This document shows, one piece after another, positions 60,549 to 64,000 of a stretch of DNA of 64,000 nt (positions within the stretch are counted from its first letter, which is position 1; each line of letters starts with the position of its first letter). A program made the position numbers and the translations under genes. Source of the stretch: Actinomycetes bacterium. GTDB taxonomy: Bacteria; Actinomycetota; Actinomycetes; Actinomycetales; Cellulomonadaceae. The stretch lies in assembly GCA_021778635.1 (NCBI GenBank), contig JAJYCD010000007.1, positions 1 to 64,000 of the forward strand. The letters run 5' to 3'. The notes below the pieces were generated by a model. That model was not told the origin of the DNA. It searched no databases and was given only the letters and a program-made list of their open reading frames with translations.

Positions 60549-60620
60549 CGCGCTGCCCGACGCGTGCCTCGCCCGCGCTGCCCCCCCGCGTGCCTCGCCC
60601 GCGCTGCCCGACGCGCGCGG
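60549..60620. repeat. 25-26-bp tandem repeat, 3 copies, between convergent genes
   Basis: Units starting at 60549, 60574 and 60600 share CGCGCTGCCC and GTGCCTCGCC; the third is truncated. The array fills the gap between the stops of the metallopeptidase and DUF2342 genes. Confidence 0.85.
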
Positions 60621-60627
60621 TCGCGCC

Positions 60628-62031
60628 CTATGCGCTGGGCTCGGTGGGCTCCGGTGGTTCGTCGCCGAAGATCTCGGCGAGCGCGCGGTCGAGGTCGGCG
60701 TGCTCCTCCGCCGTCTCGTCGCGCCGCCGCTGGTACCCGGCCGGGTCGTCGAGGTCCTCGGCCGTCGGCAGCAGGTCCGGGTGGTCCCAGACGGCATCCC
60801 GTGCCGAGGGGCCGCCGGTGGCGGTGATGTGCCCCCACAGCGTCGCGGCGTCGCGCGACCGGCGCGGTCGGAGCTCGAGCCCGACGAGCGTGGCGAAGGT
60901 CTCCTCGGCCGGTCCGCCGGCCGCGCGGCGACGGCGCAGCATCTCGCGCAGCGCCACGGCGTGCGGCAGGTGCGGGAGGGCGGCCGCGGCGCTGACCTCG
61001 TCGACCCAGCCCTCGACGAGCGCGAGGGCGGTCTCGAGGCGGGCGAGGGCGGCATCCTGCTCGGCGGTGGTGCTCGGGGCGAAGATCCCGCGCGACAGGG
61101 CCTGCTGCAGGGCCTCGGGGTTCGTCGGGTCGATCTCCGCGACGGCCTCCTCGAGCGTGGACGCATCGATGGTGATTCCGCGCGCATAGGCGGCCACGAT
61201 CCCGAGCAGGTGCGCCCGCAACCAGGTGACGTGCGTGAACAGGCGCGCGTGCGCGGCCTCGCGCAGAGCGAGGAACAGCGTGACCTCGTCGGTGGGTGCA
61301 TCGAGCCCGTCGGCGAACGCCGCGATGTTCGACGGCACCAGCACCGTGGACGGCTCGCGCACCAGGGGAAGCCCGATGTCCGTCGCGCCGAACACCTCTC
61401 GCGAGAGGGTCCCGGCGGCCTGTCCCACCTGCATCCCGAACACGACCGAGCCGAGCTGACGCATGAGGTGGTTCGGGTCGTTCGAGGTGCCGGGGATGAC
61501 CGGGCTCGCGGAGAGCTCGGTCGGGAGGTGCTCGGCGAGCACGGACGCGAGCGCGACCGACAGCGACGACGCGACCGGCTCGGTCAGCGTGCGCCAGCTC
61601 GGGAGCGTCTGCTCGACCCACTCGGAGCGGCTCCACACCCGGACCGGACCGCCCGCAGGCGGTAGGTCGGTCACCGCGTCCAGCCACAGCTCGGCCACGG
61701 ACATCGCCTCGGTGGCGGCACGGACCTGTGACGTCGTGAGGGACGGGTCGCCCTCGGCGGACGCGACCTGCCGCGCGACGTCGTGCGCGACGTCCCAGTT
61801 CACCGGACCCTCGCCGGTCGCGGCGAGCAGGCGCCGCACCTGGGCGAGGACCTGTCCCAGCAGGGCGGGGTCGTTGGGGAGCCCGGAGGCCGCCGCCATC
61901 GCCGCCGGGTCCATCCCGCGCGCGCGCAGCTCGCGCAGCGCCTCCTCGGTGTCGGCTCCGAACATCGCACGGAGCATCTGCTCCCACTCCTGCGGGACCT
62001 CGGCATCGCCGTTCGGGCCGGGTGTGCTCAT
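60628..62031 (-). CDS. DUF2342 zinc-dependent metalloprotease-like protein
   Basis: A 467-residue, mostly helical protein. Matching family blocks are NLMRQLGSVVFG-like text (NHLMRQLGSVVFGMQVG), VLVPSNIAAFADGL and the candidate zinc segment ALREAAHARLF followed by THVTWLRAHLLG. The family is annotated as zinc-dependent metalloprotease or, misleadingly, as F420-associated; its function is unproven. ATG 62031 has GGAGG 12 nt upstream. It is divergent from the SDR gene and, with the PDZ protease, forms a common actinobacterial neighbourhood. Confidence 0.82.
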   Translation of the reverse strand: MSTPGPNGDAEVPQEWEQMLRAMFGADTEEALRELRARGMDPAAMAAASGLPNDPALLGQVLAQVRRLLAATGEGPVNWDVAHDVARQVASAEGDPSLTTSQVRAATEAMSVAELWLDAVTDLPPAGGPVRVWSRSEWVEQTLPSWRTLTEPVASSLSVALASVLAEHLPTELSASPVIPGTSNDPNHLMRQLGSVVFGMQVGQAAGTLSREVFGATDIGLPLVREPSTVLVPSNIAAFADGLDAPTDEVTLFLALREAAHARLFTHVTWLRAHLLGIVAAYARGITIDASTLEEAVAEIDPTNPEALQQALSRGIFAPSTTAEQDAALARLETALALVEGWVDEVSAAAALPHLPHAVALREMLRRRRAAGGPAEETFATLVGLELRPRRSRDAATLWGHITATGGPSARDAVWDHPDLLPTAEDLDDPAGYQRRRDETAEEHADLDRALAEIFGDEPPEPTEPSA

Positions 62032-62175
62032 CGTGGCTCGCCTCCTGGGACGATAGGACTGCAACCACCAGGTGGTGGGGGTCGACACTGCGTCGTCGTG
62101 CGTGGACGCGATGCCGAGGTGTGCGGGTGGGGGTACCGCGCACGTGACAGGCAACCACGGTAACGAGGATCGGAC

Positions 62176-63309
62176 GTGAGAGAAGGCATCGGACGCATGG
62201 TGGGAGGTGTCTTTCGCTCTGGGCGCAGTGCGTCGGAGCGTGGCGGGTCGCCTCCCCGTGCGGTGACCGGGAGGACGTCCGTCGCCGTCGCCGTCGTCGG
62301 TGCCGGACCGCTCGCGGGCGGCATCGCGACCTGGATCTCCCGGCACGGTCTCGGTCCGGGGATGCAGGTCGAGGTGCAGACGCTCGAGCAGGTGCCGCCG
62401 CAGGACCCGCACGAGGCACTGGCCGGCGTGGGCGTGGTGGTGCTCGTCGCCGATGCCGCGGACCTCGCGATCTCGTGGTCGGAGGACCCGGAGCACCGGC
62501 GGGCCGAGGCCGTCGCGCGCACCCAGCGATGCCTGTCGGCGAGTGCGGCGGCAGGAGTGCGGCACGTCGTCGTCGTGACCTCCGCGATGGTGCACGGTGC
62601 GGGCCAGGATCGCGCCCCGATCGCGGACGACGACGACCTCGCACCGGGTGGCCAGGCCGACACGGACGGGATCGTCGGCGACCTGCTCGCGGTGGAGTCC
62701 GTCGTCGCGCGCGCGGCAGGCCGTCGGCGGCCGTCGATCACGGTGCTGCGCCCGGCCGCGGTCGTGGGTCCGCGGATCGACACGATGATCACCCGGCACT
62801 TCGAGGCGCCGCGACTGCTGACGGTGCGGGGGAGTGCGCGGGAGTGGCAGTTCGTGCACGTCGACGACGTCGGCTCCGCGGTGGCGGCGTGCGTCGTGCA
62901 CGCTCTGACCGGGCCTGTGACGGTCGGCGCGCCGGCCGCGCTGACATCGGCGCAGGTCGCGCTCGCGGCCGGGATGGAGCGCATCGAGCTGCCGCCGGTG
63001 ACCGCCTTCGGAACGGCCGAGAGGCTGCACCGGGTCGGCGTGCTCCCGGCGCCCGCGTCGGAGCTCGCCTACGCGGTGTACTCGTGGACGGTCGCCTCGA
63101 CGCGCCTCTCGGCAGTCGGCTGGCGGGCGGAGCGGTCGAACGAGGAGTGCCTGCAGGTGCTGCTCGAGACGGTGCGCGGTCGTCACGCGCTCGCCGGTCG
63201 CCGCGTCGGTGCGCGGGACGCGACGGCTCTGGGGGCGGCCGGCGCGGCGGTGGCCCTGATCGGGACGGCGGCGGTCTGGCGACAGGCGCGCAGCAGGCGG
63301 CGCCGCTGA
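62176..63309 (+). CDS. NAD(P)-binding SDR/epimerase-type protein
   Basis: 377 residues. The Rossmann start VAVVGAGPLAGGIATWI deviates from the typical SDR GxxGxxG. VVVTSAMVHGAG and LRPAAVVGPRID match extended SDRs, but the YxxxK catalytic pair is not evident, so it may bind the cofactor without classic catalysis. The C-terminal ~30 residues contain a hydrophobic helix followed by RRRR, which could be a membrane anchor. GTG start at 62176. Partner and substrate are unknown. Confidence 0.7.
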   Translation: MREGIGRMVGGVFRSGRSASERGGSPPRAVTGRTSVAVAVVGAGPLAGGIATWISRHGLGPGMQVEVQTLEQVPPQDPHEALAGVGVVVLVADAADLAISWSEDPEHRRAEAVARTQRCLSASAAAGVRHVVVVTSAMVHGAGQDRAPIADDDDLAPGGQADTDGIVGDLLAVESVVARAAGRRRPSITVLRPAAVVGPRIDTMITRHFEAPRLLTVRGSAREWQFVHVDDVGSAVAACVVHALTGPVTVGAPAALTSAQVALAAGMERIELPPVTAFGTAERLHRVGVLPAPASELAYAVYSWTVASTRLSAVGWRAERSNEECLQVLLETVRGRHALAGRRVGARDATALGAAGAAVALIGTAAVWRQARSRRRR

Positions 63310-63378
63310 GCCGCGGCCGGTCGGCGCGGCCGACCAGGCGTGTCGGGACCAGTCAGCGGCGTGAGGGATGATCGACCG

Positions 63379-64000
63379 GTGACTCAGCCCACCGAGCCCC
63401 GCCGACCGGATCCGTCCGAGCCCGAGCGGACGGCCGAGGACGCGCAGCGTGACACCGTCCCGGACACGGCGGCCGTCGCGCCGGACGTCTCGGACGGCTC
63501 GCACCCGGTCGACCCGGAGCCCCCGTCCCCGAGGTCGATGACGCTGAGCCTCGGGATGCTCGCGACGGCCGTGCTGGTCGCTGTGCTGGCGTTCCTGCCG
63601 GTGCCGTACGTCGTCAACTCGCCCGGTCCCACGCGCAACACCCTGGGCGAGATGGACGGCTCGCCGCTCATCTCGGTCGCCGGCGCCACGACGTATCCGA
63701 CGACCGGCGAGCTGCTGCTCACGACCGCGTCGGTGCAGGGCGGCCCGGGGTACCCGGTCGACGTGGTCCACGTGCTCGCCGGGTGGCTGTCGAGCGGCAG
63801 CACGGTGCAGCCGGCCGAGACGGTGTTCCCGACGGGCGCCACCTCGGCGGAGGTCGCGAAGGCGGGCGAGCAGCAGATGGCGTCGTCCCAGGAGGACGCC
63901 ACGGTCGCCGCGCTCACGCAGCTCGGCTACACGGTCCCGGCGACCCTGACGATCGCGGGGGACGTGCCGGGGACCGGTGCGAGTGGCGTGGTCGACAAGG
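63379..64000 (+). CDS. PDZ-domain Lon-like (YlbL-type) membrane protease, 5' part
   Basis: The first 207 codons are visible; the gene runs off the right edge. A disordered acidic N-terminus (about 1-52) is followed by one membrane helix (about 55-78, LGMLATAVLVAVLAFLPVP) and the family segment PYVVNSPGPTRNTLG. The extracytoplasmic part LLLTTASVQGGPGYPVD leads into the PDZ region. YlbL proteins combine PDZ and a Lon-like protease domain; the latter lies outside the window. GTG 63379 is 6 nt after GATGAT, a likely leaderless start. Confidence 0.82.
   Translation, partial: MTQPTEPRRPDPSEPERTAEDAQRDTVPDTAAVAPDVSDGSHPVDPEPPSPRSMTLSLGMLATAVLVAVLAFLPVPYVVNSPGPTRNTLGEMDGSPLISVAGATTYPTTGELLLTTASVQGGPGYPVDVVHVLAGWLSSGSTVQPAETVFPTGATSAEVAKAGEQQMASSQEDATVAALTQLGYTVPATLTIAGDVPGTGASGVVDK

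Noticed and set aside
60628-63771. A 1047-residue minus-strand open frame extending beyond the DUF2342 gene
   Set aside because: Homology-like content stops at 62031; the extension is antisense to the SDR and PDZ genes and is His/Arg-rich as expected for a shadow frame.

Overview
The window comes from a very GC-rich chromosome whose gene content is actinobacterial throughout: AdnAB instead of RecBCD, UvrD2, WhiB7, a mycoredoxin, and several families that are largely actinobacterial (DUF6350, DUF3017, DUF3107, DUF3152, DUF2342). Gene order and protein style fit the Micrococcales, most likely a Cellulomonadaceae member; the genus is an inference. Codon use is uniform. No rRNA, tRNA, CRISPR array, phage or insertion sequence was seen. 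About fifty genes are packed tightly, many with start/stop overlaps (ATGA or GTGA) and several with convergent 3' overlaps. About a dozen genes have a TANNNT-like -10 box only 6-7 nt before the start codon and no Shine-Dalgarno, so leaderless mRNAs are probably common.

Layout. 1-2.7 kb: end of pcrA, then sucCD. 2.7-10.9 kb: DUF6350 membrane protein, purN, an AGE-family sugar isomerase, purH behind a ZTP riboswitch, a flavoprotein reductase, DUF3017. 11-15 kb: aquaporin, icd, mdh, DUF167. 15-17.5 kb: ROK regulator and a lone sugar ABC ATPase. 17.5-21.3 kb: folate one-carbon block, with purU facing glyA-folD; glyA has a second ZTP riboswitch. 21.6-27.3 kb: a giant secreted nuclease/nucleotidase and xthA. 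27.4-33.8 kb: deoR-galT-galK and, divergently, ppc. 33.8-42.6 kb: Mrp, DUF1003 and an MgtE-N/CBS protein, a stress-domain membrane protein, PepP, PHP phosphoesterase, MarC, DEAD-box helicase. 42.9-45.6 kb: ferritin-like protein, DUF3107, TetR, DUF3152 protease-like. 45.7-58.3 kb: genome-maintenance block adnA-adnB, phosphotransferase, nudC, mycoredoxin, uvrD2, whiB7. 58.2-64 kb: ThiF-like E1 protein, YgjP-like metallopeptidase, DUF2342 protease, SDR protein, start of a PDZ protease.

The genes fall into themes. icd, sucCD, mdh and ppc are central carbon metabolism; icd and sucC share a palindrome-like motif at their promoters that may be a common operator. purN, purH, purU, glyA and folD all make or use folate one-carbon units, and two of the operons carry riboswitches for the alarmone ZTP. 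adnAB, uvrD2, xthA and pcrA are DNA repair. whiB7 has a full attenuation leader: an AT-rich box 3 bp before the -35, two coupled upstream ORFs, and a terminator whose left arm can pair instead with a segment inside the second ORF.

The window's own peculiarity is its minisatellites: at least fifteen short tandem arrays (10-26 bp units). Several include or abut a gene's stop codon; others sit inside C-terminal tails, inside the AdnB nuclease domain, or between divergent promoters. A DnaA-box cluster, with two perfect inverted boxes, lies between the ThiF-like and metallopeptidase genes.
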